Source: Fasciola hepatica (lineage: Eukaryota; Platyhelminthes; Trematoda; Plagiorchiida; Fasciolidae). From it: DNA of 64,000 nucleotides. Shown here piece after piece: positions 1 to 12,724 of this stretch. Position 1 is the stretch's first letter. Each line of letters starts with the position of its first letter. The position numbers and the translations under genes are program-made. The notes under the pieces were generated by a model. The model was not told the origin of the DNA, ran no database searches, and saw only the letters and a program-made list of their open reading frames with translations. The stretch lies in assembly GCA_948099385.1 (NCBI GenBank), contig CANUEZ040000167.1, positions 3,881,001-3,945,000 of the forward strand, in the 5' to 3' direction.

Positions 1-2720
1 ATGCACTGTAGATGTAACCTTGATTGATCAAACGTTTCCACCCGAACACGAAGCTAACCGATCAGCAGCTTATTGGATTTTCAGCCCTCAACATGAACTC
101 CAAAAATACTTGTTCCGAGCAGAGGTCATTCCAAATTGTGGCTTAAAATTTTTCAAAATCTTTTACCACAGCTTCTGCACGAGTAGGACTTGTAAGAAAA
201 TGACTATTCTAAACAAACAGTACTGTCATTACCGGGCTATAAGAACCGCAGTTTAGATTGTAAGATAACGAATGGCAGTCAGCTGGAGTATTTCAGGCCA
301 CCACCACGTAATCTGACCATTTTAACACCATACCCTGTGAAATTACATTTTCAGGAGGGAACCTTGTTTCAGCAGTACGGCACTATATTCAGCAGATCAC
401 AGGCGAGCTATTTATATATGTGGAAATTAATACTACAGAATAATTTTATTACTGGATCGAGAGTAAATATGCAGTGATTCATTGTGAAGTATGAGCTCTA
501 GACTCATTTCTGCAGTTCCCTGAAAACACGACACAGCTGTTTCATTTTTCCTAGAAATCATGTTAGTGTGTTTATCAACTGGGCTCCTAATAGGACTCAG
601 ACTTGAGGTGCATGGGTTTGAGTTGTGCACATTACAACTTGACCATCGGAGCTGGTTTTTAACGGTCTGTTCCACTTCAATACAAAACGATGAAACCCTT
701 CGGACTCGTTGCTCAGACAGCGATTGAATCCTAAGATGATCGATATTTCAGGAGGAGCGTAAGAGGAACGAAAGTACTGCGAAAAAGTCACAGGTTATCT
801 CAAAACAGTTCACCTCTTCTACTACTCGAAGTTGCATCAGTCCACTTGAGCAATTTAGAAACAAGTGCATGAGTCATTACGTAGTTTATTGTTCTCACTG
901 AACAGTTCGAACATCCGAAGTTCGCAAGTGAAGTGTAAACCAGGAAACAGGTCATTTCAGAACAACCTATAACCGGTCAGTCAGCTGTGATAGCCGTGAG
1001 TGGTATTATGACAGTGAAAATGAAAGTAAAACAAAGGTGTATGCTATTTTGCGTGAATTTTAACTGGTTAGACCAAGGGACTGCGGGCAGGATATTTGTC
1101 AGTAGCTATGGCAAAATTGAGTTCCAGCTCAATCTTCTTTTGTGCGTGCAAATCTCTGGTTTATTGATGATCACAGATACAAGCAATCTTAACAGGTGTA
1201 TATTCTGCCATCACATGACGACACAAAATAGTTTAGCCTGGTGAACTAGATAATCTGCAACCAGCAGGTGGTTTGAGGGTGGAGCTCAGTTAGTTCATCA
1301 CCATGGAGCGTGTTGTACTTTAGCAGTTGCGTGCTCACGCGACTTTTCGTTATTCGCGCTTCCTATGCTCTGCAAGCGACGTGAAAATTGTAGTTACAAA
1401 TGGTGGTACAACAGACTTGCCTGAATCTGCTCACTGAAACGATTATTAGGTTCAATGAAGGAGAGCGGATTGCTGACGATTTCAATCCCACACCCACTCC
1501 GGTCAATAAATTTATATACTTTAGATGAAAGCTGCGTGTATGTATTTTAACACACAGACACGTCTGGTCTTTTCCTTGCCGTTGTGCTTCATTTCAGCAT
1601 ACGAAAAGTTTCTTGCAACCATTTTTGTCAGCAATATTAGCCCGTTGCTTTGAGTGGAGTGTATGGGGTGACTGAGAGGAGTACCACTTCTGAGTTGGTA
1701 GTCTGTTGTGCCCCTTCAAGGTTCTTTCATCTCCTCGGTCTCCATCGGCTACCCAGCTCTCACCTGTGGCTCCGCAAAGCTGAAACGTGCATTAGCATCA
1801 ACACCCCGGTCAACTGCTCGACAGGCCGGCCAAAAAAGGTTGTAGGGTAGCCGGGGCCTAAGAACCTCGGTAAGACTGTGCTTAGCTTGCAAAGATAGCT
1901 GCTCCTGAATGGCCGGACAAGATCTGCTTGATCCAGCTGCCAGAATGGAAAACTGTCCAACTAACAGGGTCGCACGGACCTCTGGGTTATGGTGACTTTT
2001 ACCGAATGCGGAACGGGTTCCCAGAAAACCACCAGTAATTATGCATAGTGGATACTTTGGACGTCCCGAATTGTAGACTACCATCCAAAAGGCGTATGAA
2101 CGGCTCTATCAGGCACCAGCTCTGAACACACGACCTTCCTGCTGCCCGACAGGTAGGCCTTGGTTGCAGACGGCCAGAGGTGCATCCTTGAACAAAAAGC
2201 CGAGTGACGCTGGGGACTCCACTTAATACACTATTCTCAAGACTCTTCATAGATTTTTCCGCTACTGTACACAATTGATCCCGCCTCTGGCTGCCGTTTG
2301 TTGTCAGGTACCATTCGCGACACCCACGGAGCCGGCTTATCTTTTCTTTAGAGACAGCCGCGTAAACGTGAAGTAAAGTAAGATGCGTTGAATACTCCTA
2401 CACATGGGCTGCCGTACATATTTTGCAGCCTCAATCAGGGTAGAAACTTTTGAAGTGGAGGTACGGTGTCATTTATATGATTTTTGGGTACATAAACCTA
2501 CGTATTGTACCATTTTGATTGCACCGGTATAGTACATTCAAAATAGGAGCCCCTCCCGTAAACTGATTGGCTAACTGAAATTTCTAGTTGCCGTCAGTGT
2601 TTTGTTTTACTTAGGCCCCTATTAGAATGTCAGTCATGAGAGTTATCTGCTGTGCAGACGACGAGTTCTTAAAGTACAAAAGCCATACCGCGTGGGTTTC
2701 ACATCACGCAATCGTAAAGA
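1..2720. other. AT-rich intergenic DNA, nothing recognised
   Basis: No open frame here resembles a known family and both strands are broken by frequent stops. The most GC-rich part, about 1,640-2,340, has overlapping open frames on both strands (up to 111 codons on the minus strand) with no recognisable motif. It may be an eroded transposon, but I cannot name one. Confidence 0.4.
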
Positions 2721-2724
2721 AAAG

Positions 2725-2862
2725 CCCAGATAGTCCCATACGAAAGTGCGTTATTCAAACTTATGCATCCTGGGTTTGAATCTAACATGGGACCCTGTAA
2801 GAATATGCCTCGAACGATTCCTAATAAACGTGAAAAATTTGCACGGGTTTTCAGTGGATTCA
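2725..2862 (+). repeat. tRNA-derived SINE, copy 3 (diverged)
   Basis: This stretch keeps a pol III B-box-like motif, GGTTTGAATCT, near 2,773-2,783, preceded by GATAGTCCCATACGAAAG. The spacing between the two (about 55 bases) matches the clearer copy at 11,135-11,280. After the B box both copies share a tail of the form TAATAA(A/G)C(A/G)TGAAA. Family membership is read by eye from spacing and shared blocks. A chance tRNA-like match remains possible. Confidence 0.4.
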
Positions 2863-2869
2863 CTAACTT

Positions 2870-5085
2870 GCCGGGGGGAAGTTCTGAGTTAACACTGTTC
2901 GATGAAGGGTTTCATTGAAAATGTTACGAATGCTTGTGAGAACAATATTGGGAACAAATCAGCATTCAGATTTTGGGTTTCGGACTTCATTAAAATGGCT
3001 GTGACCTATTGCCAACGGCAATATCGATTTTGAATGAAATTAGACGGATAATTTGAAGCAAACTGTTGTGCTTAGATTAGATATTTTCGGAATAGGGCTT
3101 TATGCTTCGTAAAGATGGCATTTACTTCAGTATTTACTGCTATTATTCCTGATCTTCTATTTCAGAACTGAAACTAATAACCACATGTTATAAGAAATCT
3201 GCACCCTCATCTTAAGTGATTTCCCCAGATGAATATAACAGTGGAATGAAAAGGTACAGTGGAAAGCCCCGTAGAAGTGCCTCATGAGAGCCGTGGGAAG
3301 GGTATATCCCATAGCTTGAAAGAACCACTACTCCACTAGGAATAACTAGGAGCCTGACAGTTAGTTTTAAAGCAAAGAGCCAGACAAGCTGGCGGAACCA
3401 TGAAATTCGACCGAACTGTTCAGTTCGTTCATAGAATTTTATCATATAGCAGTGAGCTAGGCCGGCGATCTTCCACGTGTTTGAAATGAAACCACAAAAA
3501 AAACAGAACTTCATGAACCCAGTGCAGTAGGTGTCCAATCGCGTTTCCACACTCACAATAATCGTGCACCAAAGTAACTGCCAACCACCAGACCACCACA
3601 ATATGGTCATGTCTGCTCCACTTTCGGCTGTTCCACTGCTCTGGAAATTTACCTTACGCGATTGTCATAGTAATCATTGCGCAAATAGGATCTATATGCC
3701 AAATTCTCGTGAAGTACTCTGTCAAGATCCTGGTATCTTCTAGTCGCCGTACGGAAAACCTGATAAGAACTTCCTACCACAGATACTTAAACAATAACTA
3801 AAAAGCATTTAATGAAGAATGACTTACGGCTGGATGGACTGTGGCGGAAACAAGGTTTTTCACAAATCTTTTTATCGATTATATTCAGCAACAACGTTCT
3901 TTTCTTAGTTGGAAATATATGAGAGTTGGACGAACTTATGTATCTTTGGAAATACTCAAAATTAGGGGCTCTTCTCCAGGAAATGTGGCTCCGTGATGAA
4001 ACTGATAGCAACAGAGATAAACTGTAAGAAATTAGCGGTCATCGCGTCAATCGTCCTGCCACCAATCACAAGTGTGACTGTGGCGTCATCACGTACGTCA
4101 GACAGCGATTAAGTAGCTATGTACATAAACTGTTTATGCACTCAAGCACATATCAGGGCATCTGTGTTTCGATGGAAACATATATTTCTCAATAACCATA
4201 GGTCAGTCATTCTTGCCGATATCTTCTATCTCTCCTTCAAATCCTGTCGATGAGTTCAACAACTTTTTCGACGCAACCTCCACAAATCTAATGGAACACC
4301 TTGATGTCTCGCTCTGTAGAGTGAGTAGAAATTTCGACAGGTTTGATTTCAGCTTCAAACACGCGTTTCATCCAGTGAATAGACGCGCAACTGGATCGAC
4401 GTGTTCTGAGAAAGCAAACTCTGCCCCCGCGCGAAGCGTCGCTCGCCTACTGGGACTTCTGATCGCACAACTATTAAAGTTACTCCTACCATCTGCGGTT
4501 AGGTAAACCAAAAGCCGCCGATACAACTGTCATCGTAAAAATAGGGGCAGAAATCTGACTCAGAGTATCTTGTAAAGCTATAAGAAACGACCGCACCATC
4601 AAACCAAAATATATATTTTCCCACTTGGATCTGCCAGCTTACAGAGATCAACTAATTGAACTTGCGCTATAATAAGTGTTGACTTTTGGAGACTGTATAA
4701 ATTCGACGCGACCAGTTTTTATCCCCAGATCTGAAACAGGCACGACGAATGAAGGAATTTCTATGCAAGTCCACAGACAATGTATCCATGAGACTTCTTT
4801 CAAAACTAATAAGGGCAGAATAAAAAAGACTCAAAGCAATGCATACTCAGTCAAATTAGGCAACTAAAACCACCGCGAAACCTGGAATAGTTTAATGCCG
4901 TTGCGTAGAATTTCATCTACCGGTCGCTCCGTTAGTCACGGAAGATGTGCAGGCGCTCAGTCAGAATTTTACCAAGGCCACTTACGCAATTCCCACAGCA
5001 GACATGAGAGGCGTATTTCCGCAGGATGGGCTTACCTTTACTTTGAACTGCTTGAAGGTGTACAGAGTTAATCCAACTGAACCCT
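2870..5085. other. AT-rich intergenic DNA, nothing recognised
   Basis: Two longer open frames occur, 3,212-3,610 on the minus strand (132 codons) and 4,213-4,506 on the plus strand (97 codons). Neither shows a motif, plausible start context or supporting neighbour that I can defend. I see no RNA gene or repeat here. Confidence 0.4.
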
Positions 5086-5089
5086 AAGA

Positions 5090-5880
5090 AGGCCAGTAGG
5101 CCGGATGGTGCATGTCCGATAGTAATAAAAAATGTGTATCAAACTTATCCTCAGTTTTATCAGGGTTATTCAATTAGTTCCTATGCCAGAACTACATCCC
5201 AGACTGTTAAAAAGTGGCTTCGACCACACCTACACCAAAGAAAGGCACCTCCAAGTTCCGTCCAGTTGCTTGCACATCTTTTGTCCTAAAGGTATGTGAA
5301 AAATTGGTATTTCAAAGGACGACATCACAATTGAACGTATTTGGGTCCAACCAGTTTGTCTACTGCAGGTAATACACCATCGTAAATGCCCTTAACTATT
5401 CGACCCGTTACAGCTTATCATCCCTATGAAGGAAAAGCAAAGAAGTTCGAGTTACGTTATTAAATTACAGTGAAGCTTTCCACCGTGCAAACGGAGGGAA
5501 GTAACTTAGAATTTCGCTGCGGGTGATGTTCAAACTTTGACCGCTGTTTTAATAACCCATTACTTCACCAAATTCCAACAATTTACAAGTTGCCGTGGAA
5601 TGGCTTCCTTCCTCGCAGTTTCAGAGTTGATTGCTCCACAAGGTGCTGTCTTACCATCATTTTTTACATGTATCTATCTGCCATACCCGCTTTTGACTCA
5701 CTGTTCATTACGGTGAAGACGTAGTACTTGGTCCATCTTACCCCACGTGGTTTTTATTCTGCAGCCAGGTTTCTTGGAAATAGCCAAGTGGTCTTCGAAT
5801 CACTTCCTGGATGTTAACCTACCCAAATATGAAGATTTATTTTTTTCTCCTAAAGGGTGAAAGGAACAAACTTTTTTATA
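5090..5880 (+). pseudogene. LINE reverse-transcriptase remnant, L2/Rex-like
   Basis: Reading across frame changes on the plus strand gives the usual order of non-LTR RT motifs. RPDGACP (5,100-5,120) stands for the SGPDG motif. Then comes TPTPKKGTSKFRPVACTS (from about 5,225), and VLKVCEKLV shortly after it. NQFVYCR, a QFAYR-like motif, and VTLLNYSEAFHRA (an LDYSKAFDRV-like palm motif) follow. APQGAVLPSFF (about 5,635-5,665) stands for PQGAVLSPFLF. The FRPVA-TS signature is typical of L2/Rex-like LINEs rather than of the CR1-like copies further right. The YADD box is not recognisable, and stops and frameshifts are frequent, so this is an old dead fragment. It has no endonuclease or ORF1 nearby. 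Confidence 0.65.
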
Positions 5881-5889
5881 ATTTACTTC

Positions 5890-7790
5890 TTTTGTACGCA
5901 TAAATGGCGCTAACACTGCCCATGCTACGTCAGTATACCACCATGGTGTAATCCGAACAAAAATGTGGCACGCTCTGATTATATTTCAGCCGTTTTTGGA
6001 AAGTTTAGGAAACCAACCCATTATTTAATGTCCTAAAGTGTTCCATGTACCAAATCTTTTATTGAAACTTTTTGTGTACTCTTGTATCCTACTACACTGG
6101 CTTTATGGATCCTCCATTATCCTTCCCAGTTAACTTGTAAAGGACTTCAATCTTATCCCCTGGTCACTCTAGCATTGGCATACCATGTGAGAGTACTTTT
6201 AGTGAGTGTTATCACAAAACTTCATCTTTTCCAAAAGCTATCTACCCCGCTGCAACCTCATTAGTTGAGTTTCTAATACTTCTACTCGGTCAAATTACAA
6301 ACGGTTTGCCCGCACAAAAGCGTGCTTTCATGCCGTTGTACTTTATCTTGTGTGATTCCTTAAGAAACCTCATCAGATTATTTACGAATTGTAAGCACAG
6401 CTTCCTTGATTTTGAATGTTATTTGATGATGTAGCATGGGTGAATAAAGGACTTACTTGATTTGAGTTGACTTGAACAAGTCTGGCTTGCGAACGAGCCG
6501 GATGACAAGTGTTTACTGTCTGGTAGACAGTCGACGGCATTTCGATGGTCTGGATTTGTGTCACCAACAATCAGCAGTCCGCTGAACCCAAACTATGTGA
6601 ATATCATTTTGTGGTATGACAAGCCAGTGGCTGACTCTGTAAGGTTTTTCAAGAGAAGGCACGATTCTGCGATTCATATTTCTACCGTTTGACCTTTTGA
6701 GCTGAGCGATGTGAGCAGTTATGCAACCCGTATTAAGAAATTTGCCAAATTTGTGCAAATAGTGTAACTTCATGCGTGACTTACTCCTGACATGTCATTT
6801 ATCAGATAGGGACCATCATGGAAGAAAAGCAAATTCCGTCAGCAAACATGACACAAATAATTCACTCCCACGGGTGAGGAACATAAGTGAATATAAGGAT
6901 GAAAAATTGCTCTAAAATAACCTTTAAATTCCCGAATTCCGCCAGCACTGATATATTTTTCATCTGTTCTTGTATTCCATGATTTGATTTATCTCAAGAA
7001 GGTACAACCACAACAGTAATAAGTCCAGTAGATTATTGGCAATACTTTTTCATCACGATAAACTCGACTGCAACGTAGGCTTTGACTAATATCAATGACT
7101 GACAGATTATATGTAAACGACACTAGCAATTGGTAACGCATTCACTAAGCAAAAACTAACCGAGTGTGAATACTCTCAGTTTTTTCCCCTCGGTTGTTCT
7201 GTTACCTTTTTGTGCGTCGCAATCAAACATCTCCTAAACGTGGAGGTGAATACTCATGAGCTTAATAATTATTCAAATACAGGCAAAATAAAAGCATGAA
7301 TAGGTGAAGTGAGTATTCAGCGTAGCCCGTTTCCAAGTTCGTTGATAACAATGGTTTTCTAAGGACTCTGATCGAAGAGCACGCGGCAAGAAATGGTATG
7401 CTTTGGTGCGTGCAGGCAGTGGTTTATGGTGGGGCCTGATAGGTGCTAAAAGGTCGTTAAGATCTGGATGAAAGAGAAGTGAGTAGTCAATCAGCATTTT
7501 TCAAGAAGGCTTCAGACCAACCTTCCGTTTAATGGTACATTATATAAATGAAGAAAAATATTTCAGCTGTAGCTAATGAAAGGGCACTCGTTTTGTTCTC
7601 AGGAAAATTGCCTCATCTTGCCAAGTTCGGAAAAGACCGTGACTGAGAGTAACTCCAAGGTGTTTTTCAGACTGTTTTTATAACGTCTTCAACGTTAACG
7701 GGAAAGTGTGGATTTGAAGCAAGTAGATCGGCTGCTTAGAATTTCTGTGAAGGTAAAATAAAATTTAGGATTTCCTGAGGGATCTCAATT
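5890..7790. other. AT-rich intergenic DNA, nothing recognised
   Basis: Short open frames only. The first few hundred bases could hold the C-terminal tail of the preceding LINE remnant, but no motif confirms it. Two adjacent minus-strand frames at 6,382-6,773 are more GC-rich but match nothing I recognise. Confidence 0.4.
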
Positions 7791-7796
7791 TTATGT

Positions 7797-8322
7797 ATGT
7801 TCTGGAAAATCACTTGGTGGGTTGTACGCCTCTTTTCTGCAAGAGTAGCTAAACAGAGCTATTATAACGTGTCCTTAAAAAGTAACATCATTTCTATGAG
7901 GAGACAGCTACTGTGCCTACGTACGGTAGAGGTACAAGTCGAAAATACAGACATAAAAATTGAGCTTTCAGGAGTTTTTTCTATGAAATCGAATGAACTG
8001 TTGCCCATTGAAAAACGACTGGATAATAGTTGCATGTTGGATGTGCTGACTCAGCAGCCGATATGGACCTGAAATAGTGTGAACCTACATGGAAGAAGGC
8101 GTCACTTTAGTCAAAGAGCAGACTTACGCGATCCAAAGAGGATGGCATACAAGTGAAGTTAAGTCATTCAGGGTAAATGGAATGCAGCCGTCTGATGAAC
8201 TGGCAATAACCGTAAGCTCATGTTGGTTTTCTGCTAGCACCATGGGACGGCAATTTGATCAAAATCTTTGTAAAACCTTGAGGACGTCGAAATTTGAAAC
8301 GTACTACTTTAACTCTTGCTAG
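7797..8322 (+). pseudogene. Two abutting unknown open frames
   Basis: Two plus-strand open frames, 7,797-8,072 (91 codons) and 8,089-8,322 (77 codons), follow each other with only 16 bases between them. They lie in different frames, as expected for one old coding sequence broken by an indel. The predicted sequence is mixed and polar with a few hydrophobic stretches. It has no zinc knuckle, protease or catalytic motif that I can identify. The region is less AT-rich than its surroundings. It could be part of an eroded transposon or chance open frames. I give it no function. Confidence 0.25.
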
Positions 8323-8329
8323 TAGGCGA

Positions 8330-10825
8330 AATAGCTTGGAAAGTCATGAGTGATTCTGCGTACACTGGCATATTACTCAGCTGTGAAAATTGCCGTGAAC
8401 TTTGAATAATGGTCGAGCGAATTAATGGAATCAGCATATATGCCACACTAATTTTAAGTTAAGACGGCATGAAAAAACGGAACCATATGCGGTTTGTTTC
8501 TATGAAGTCTATGGGTATGGTAGACTAAGCACATACTGTTTGAGTAAGTAGTTAACTGAAAACAATTACGGTCCATGGAGCAACAAGGACCGCGTTGATA
8601 GCATAAAGACGATAACACAATGAGCTGGAGCAAGACGTACTGTTCATGTGATTGTCCCCTTCAAGCGAATGCGAACTGTATTCTCCATGACTGTTTGTCG
8701 TTGATGCGAATGAGCAGTTCTGCTGGGGTTCAATCATCCCAGATTTACTTCAAAGCTTGACTCCGAGCAAATGAACTATATTGGGACACATTACGTGGAT
8801 CATGAGGAAGAAGACAGATTTAAATGTGAGAAAGTAATAGTCAGGCAGATTGCCTCCAAGGCTGCAAGTTTTATTTGCCCTCATTTAATTTTTATTTTTC
8901 ATGTTAGTTTATTCAGTTTTTAGTGTGTGCAAATATGCTCGGTTATTTGGAGTGGCATCCTTAGTTTGAGTTCCGAAGAAAGATAAATTCGAATATCAAT
9001 GCAAACGATTGACACTAACTATTCTGAAGATATCTGATAGATGCTTGTCACGTTCAATGTCTTCTGAGATCCTGGGATCCGGAGAAGTTCGTACATCGTC
9101 ACTCATGCAGCCTTTTGTACGCCATTGTATCTCTAGTGCAACGTGTTTTTTGCTTTTTATTTCATTGCAAGTTTACCCGGGCGGTATTTGTTTTCAGGGT
9201 TGTATTGGTGCATCCAGGTGTAGAATCAAAGTAACTTTGCTACACATCATATCTCTAAGTGCTAACCGGCCTTACTCCGAAACTCAGTTTTCTGACTTCT
9301 CTGTCACTCCCTAACTTTTACCACGTTCTCACGATCACAACTGCGCTTTACAGCTTTCAACCACGGACGTTTTCTGAGGTCCTATTCTATTATCCTTTTT
9401 TCCCATATTTGCATCCTGAAAACCTGATCATCTTGACTTCAAGCTTAAAAATACACCAACGATATCTAATCTGGTATGTCAGATACTAATGAAAGTTTCG
9501 AAATATACAATGGACCCACCGTCTATAGCTTAAGTGTTAGCATAAACCAATATTTGCCCATACTTTATCTGTCTATCTTTCTGACCACACTCCTCCTTCC
9601 ATTTTTAATTTCCAAGACTACTTATATTATTTTAACTTAGACTTAGTGTACACCAAAGGCTGGTTGGTACATTACACGCTCTACCGCCAACGAAACAGAT
9701 CTTAGTCTTAAAAGCACTTTTTGATTAGTTGCAGAAATATCTGTTTCGACCTGAGCATCCTAGCAGCTAGAAGTGATAAAAAAATATTCCGACTGGAAAA
9801 CACGAAGGTTTTCAAAGGGGGAATTTCTAGTCTAACTTACCACGCTGTGTTCACCCTGATGACCTAGTTACACAACTACCACCTAAAATGTTCATCAAAA
9901 TGTCCTCCGTGTACTACTGACACCAGCTTTGCCACATCTAGCGGTCCAACAAATGCGATTTGCAATCCCGTAATTATTCCTTGAATAAAGTCTTGCGTAA
10001 GGTCACCGGCAATCGGGGCCTTGAATTCTTCTTTATGAATTTGCCAACAAAGTAAAGTTCATGAATTCCATGCCCTAATGGATTCGCTAGATTATACAAG
10101 ACCATGGGTTACATAATGTTCAGTACGCAAGCTAGTCAAATCCCATTGTGCTGGTTCTAAATGAACCAGATGGTCACCAAAATGTCCAAGATTGCTAGAA
10201 AGAAGTGTTTTGCATTCTGTCGTCAGTGTCAGATAGAATCAGATTGAATTATCCCATGCTGAAATACGCAGAAGTTAGAGTGGATTTTAGTAGTCCCTTA
10301 GAAGGTGTAGAAGAGTCGTTCAATCTTGTGTATGGAGTACGGGAGAAATACTTCATTCAGGGCACTCACGTCGGACCGAAATGTTTCAGTTGAGTGTGAG
10401 TTATAAAGCAAATGAGCTTGCAATATACGTGCTTGGTTTTAGCCTTATAGAAAAGATCTCGTTGTTCTACTCATGAAGGTTACGTAGGAACAGTACACAA
10501 ACAGTAGTTTTGCTTGTATTGCATGTGCTACATTTAACCGTTGAATTTATGTGGATTTTTCCACTTCAACGAACCACTCACTTTCGAGGTTTGTTAAACC
10601 GTTTCATTAGTTACATTCAGTTTGTAATCCTTCATTGAAAATCACGTCAATTATCTTAAACTTTCCTGTTTTGCAAAAGACTAGTCCGTGTTTTAGCAAA
10701 AGCCCAGACGAAGCAGACTAACTCCTAGATGCATCTGTGAAAATTCGCCTCTTCTGCAATAACTCGCCTACTTTCTAGGGTTACAGTAGTTAGTTCGTCA
10801 CTCCCGTCACTACGGGGTGTTTTCA
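8330..10825. other. AT-rich intergenic DNA, nothing recognised
   Basis: Only short unsupported open frames are present; the longest is 9,009-9,314 on the plus strand (101 codons). No repeat unit, tRNA-like fold or RT motif was seen. Confidence 0.4.
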
Positions 10826-10829
10826 AACT

Positions 10830-10985
10830 TTTGGGACATACACCATGCAGCTGTTTCACTTTTCTTCGGATTCATCAGTGGACCATGTCTACCGAGCTTC
10901 CACTGAATTTCGAACCGGAAGTGAACGATTGTGAGTCGAGAGCCTAGCCATTAGACTATCCGGTTTGGCTGGGCTGGTCTTTATA
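10830..10985 (-). repeat. tRNA-derived SINE, copy 1
   Basis: On the minus strand this reads as a tRNA-like head. It runs GGATAGTCTAATGGCTAGGC (A-box region, about 10,940-10,961), then GACTCACAA, then the B box CCGGTTCGAAATT (about 10,906-10,918), then GTGGAAGCTCGGTAG and GTCCACTGATGAATCC. Each block has a counterpart at matching spacing in the copy at 11,135-11,280, which lies in the opposite orientation. The head does not fold into a good cloverleaf, so I call it a SINE remnant and not a tRNA gene. Family and source tRNA are unknown. Confidence 0.6.
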
Positions 10986-11134
10986 AAGTTATGCCTCGTT
11001 TTCAGTTGGGCCCCTACATAGAAGTTATCCATCAACGGATTCGATTGATGTGCAAGAAAAGAGTTGTTGCCATTAAAAATCTAGCGATGCAAAGGTCTTC
11101 TTTCAGGAGTTGTTGATGTAGAACAAACCACTGA

Positions 11135-11280
11135 GAGCCTTTCCGGATAGTGGCAGCTACTTGTTGGACTCATAACCTTTCATCCCAGGTTCAAATCCCA
11201 GTAAGCCCTCGGTGGATGTGCACTGGTGATGCTTCTTAATAAGCATGAAACAGATATTCAGTGTTCTCATGATTTTCATT
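11135..11280 (+). repeat. tRNA-derived SINE, copy 2
   Basis: The sequence has GGATAGTGGCAGCTAC (A-box region, 11,145-11,160), GGACTCATAACC (an anticodon-loop-like segment reading CAT, 11,166-11,177) and the B box AGGTTCAAATCCC (11,187-11,199). A body with GGTGGATGTGCACTGGTGATG and TAATAAGCATGAAAC follows. The head most resembles a tRNA with a CAT (methionine) anticodon, but its stems are too weak for a functional tRNA. Together with the inverted copy 150 bases upstream this defines a small SINE family in this genome. Confidence 0.6.
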
Positions 11281-11284
11281 GGAG

Positions 11285-12335
11285 ACTTTAGCACTCATAA
11301 TTCAAGATGAATCATATTCTTATACTAACTTTGCTTGAGTGACCCGAAATGCAATGTTCCGACGAACGGGATCTCGTGCCCCTAGGAGACAACTAGTAAC
11401 AACTAAAGACAGGATCTTGTAGTTTTGTCTCTATCGCCATGGCTTTGGTGCAGGAAAGAAGACTGATAGCGAATTATAACAAATAAAACAGGATTAAACC
11501 GCACAAACCCATCTCGATGCGTGTACTGTGAAACACAGTAAACCTAAATTCGCCAGGCAAACGACAGATAAGTAAGAGTCACGCTTTGCCTTTCTTTTAA
11601 ATATGATGACTGTAACTGTTTACTCAAACAAAGACTCAGGTGAGTGGTTGGTTAAAATTTGTCCAGCTGACTACGTAAACATTTATCAAACGCGTAAGAT
11701 TTCCGTACCCCAGGTGAAACGAAATCTATCCCTACACACAATTTCCATGGGACTGAATAATATTGTTACTTTCCCTCAATAAACTGAACTCTCATTTGAA
11801 CCTCAATTTCACAAACAGTCCTAATCTATTTTATATTGTCTGCCACTTTCCAGCCATGCTGTTGTTAAAATTTCTCCTCCAATTTATTTTGGGACAAACC
11901 AGAGTAGTTAACAAAAGATCTTCAGGTGACAATCACTTGGACTGATTTTCGAGCCCCAGATATAGGGGAGAAAATTATGTAGACTAAAATTGTTTCTCCA
12001 GCTCAATATTTTCTCATTCCCCCCAATCTTTTCTCAGAATAGATAAATTTCTCCTTCAAAGTATGCTGATCGATGGAAATCTTTCTCATTCGTGTTAACA
12101 CGCTCTTCCCCATGCTAAAAGCGATTATGCCTCTGAATAAAAATCACTCTATAATCCGACTGCTACTGAAGTTAATCAGGCTCGATATGCTCATTCAGAA
12201 ACTACTAGCCGCAGCTTCAGTGAAACCTGGAAAAGCACAATGCAGTTAGATTACGCCAAATCAGTTTACCGTTCACCTGGAGGGTACGCTGAATAATTCA
12301 ACCAGTGTTTAGCTGCTAATAATAACCCAGCAAAT
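11285..12335. other. AT-rich intergenic DNA, nothing recognised
   Basis: No gene-like open frame or clear repeat seen; the sequence is AT-rich with scattered short frames. Confidence 0.4.
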
Positions 12336-12339
12336 GCAT

Positions 12340-12720
12340 TGAGTCCTTATGTTGGTTGCGGCCGGAACTCATCTTCGGCTAAAAAACAAAAATTGGTCCA
12401 ACTTGCCGTAAGTGAAGCAAATGGCCTGTGTGGTCCACCAGAGATAGTGCCCAAGAAATGTGTAAACACAGTGTACCCAATTGTATCTGAAATTTTTTAT
12501 AACTGGATGACTCACAAGATCATTCCTAGCTGCTTTGGGTAGACTCGATCCTTCTGGCATCTAAAAAAATTCACTCAGATTACCTGTCTTTGCTTGTATA
12601 CTGAGATTCTTTAGAGTGCTTGAGAAGCTTGGGTTCCAAATGCTCTCCTCACTTAACATCCAAAAGTTTGTGCTCGGTTCTGGATTCCGTTGTTTTACTT
12701 ACCAATGAATTGCAGAAGTA
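12340..12720 (+). pseudogene. LINE reverse-transcriptase N-terminal fragment
   Basis: The open frame 12,339-12,542 reads ANGLCGPPEIVPKKCVNT and then SEIFYNWMTHKIIPSCF. This matches the start of a LINE RT domain, where a GPDGIPPxxLKxC segment is followed by SxIFNxSLxxGxxPxxWK. After a stop at 12,540 and a frame change, RFFRVLEKLGFQ (about 12,605-12,640) fits the ILRVLEKLV segment. Only about 120 residues of RT are recognisable, with no palm motifs after them. It is an old truncated copy and is not closely similar to the LINE at 25-29 kb. Confidence 0.5.
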
Positions 12721-12724
12721 AAGC

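Noticed and set aside
3212..3610. A 132-codon minus-strand frame
   Set aside because: No recognisable domain, no homologous sequence elsewhere in the window, and similar lengths arise by chance in 64 kb.
11135..11280. A functional methionine tRNA gene
   Set aside because: The acceptor and D stems do not pair well, and related diverged copies occur nearby, as expected of a SINE.
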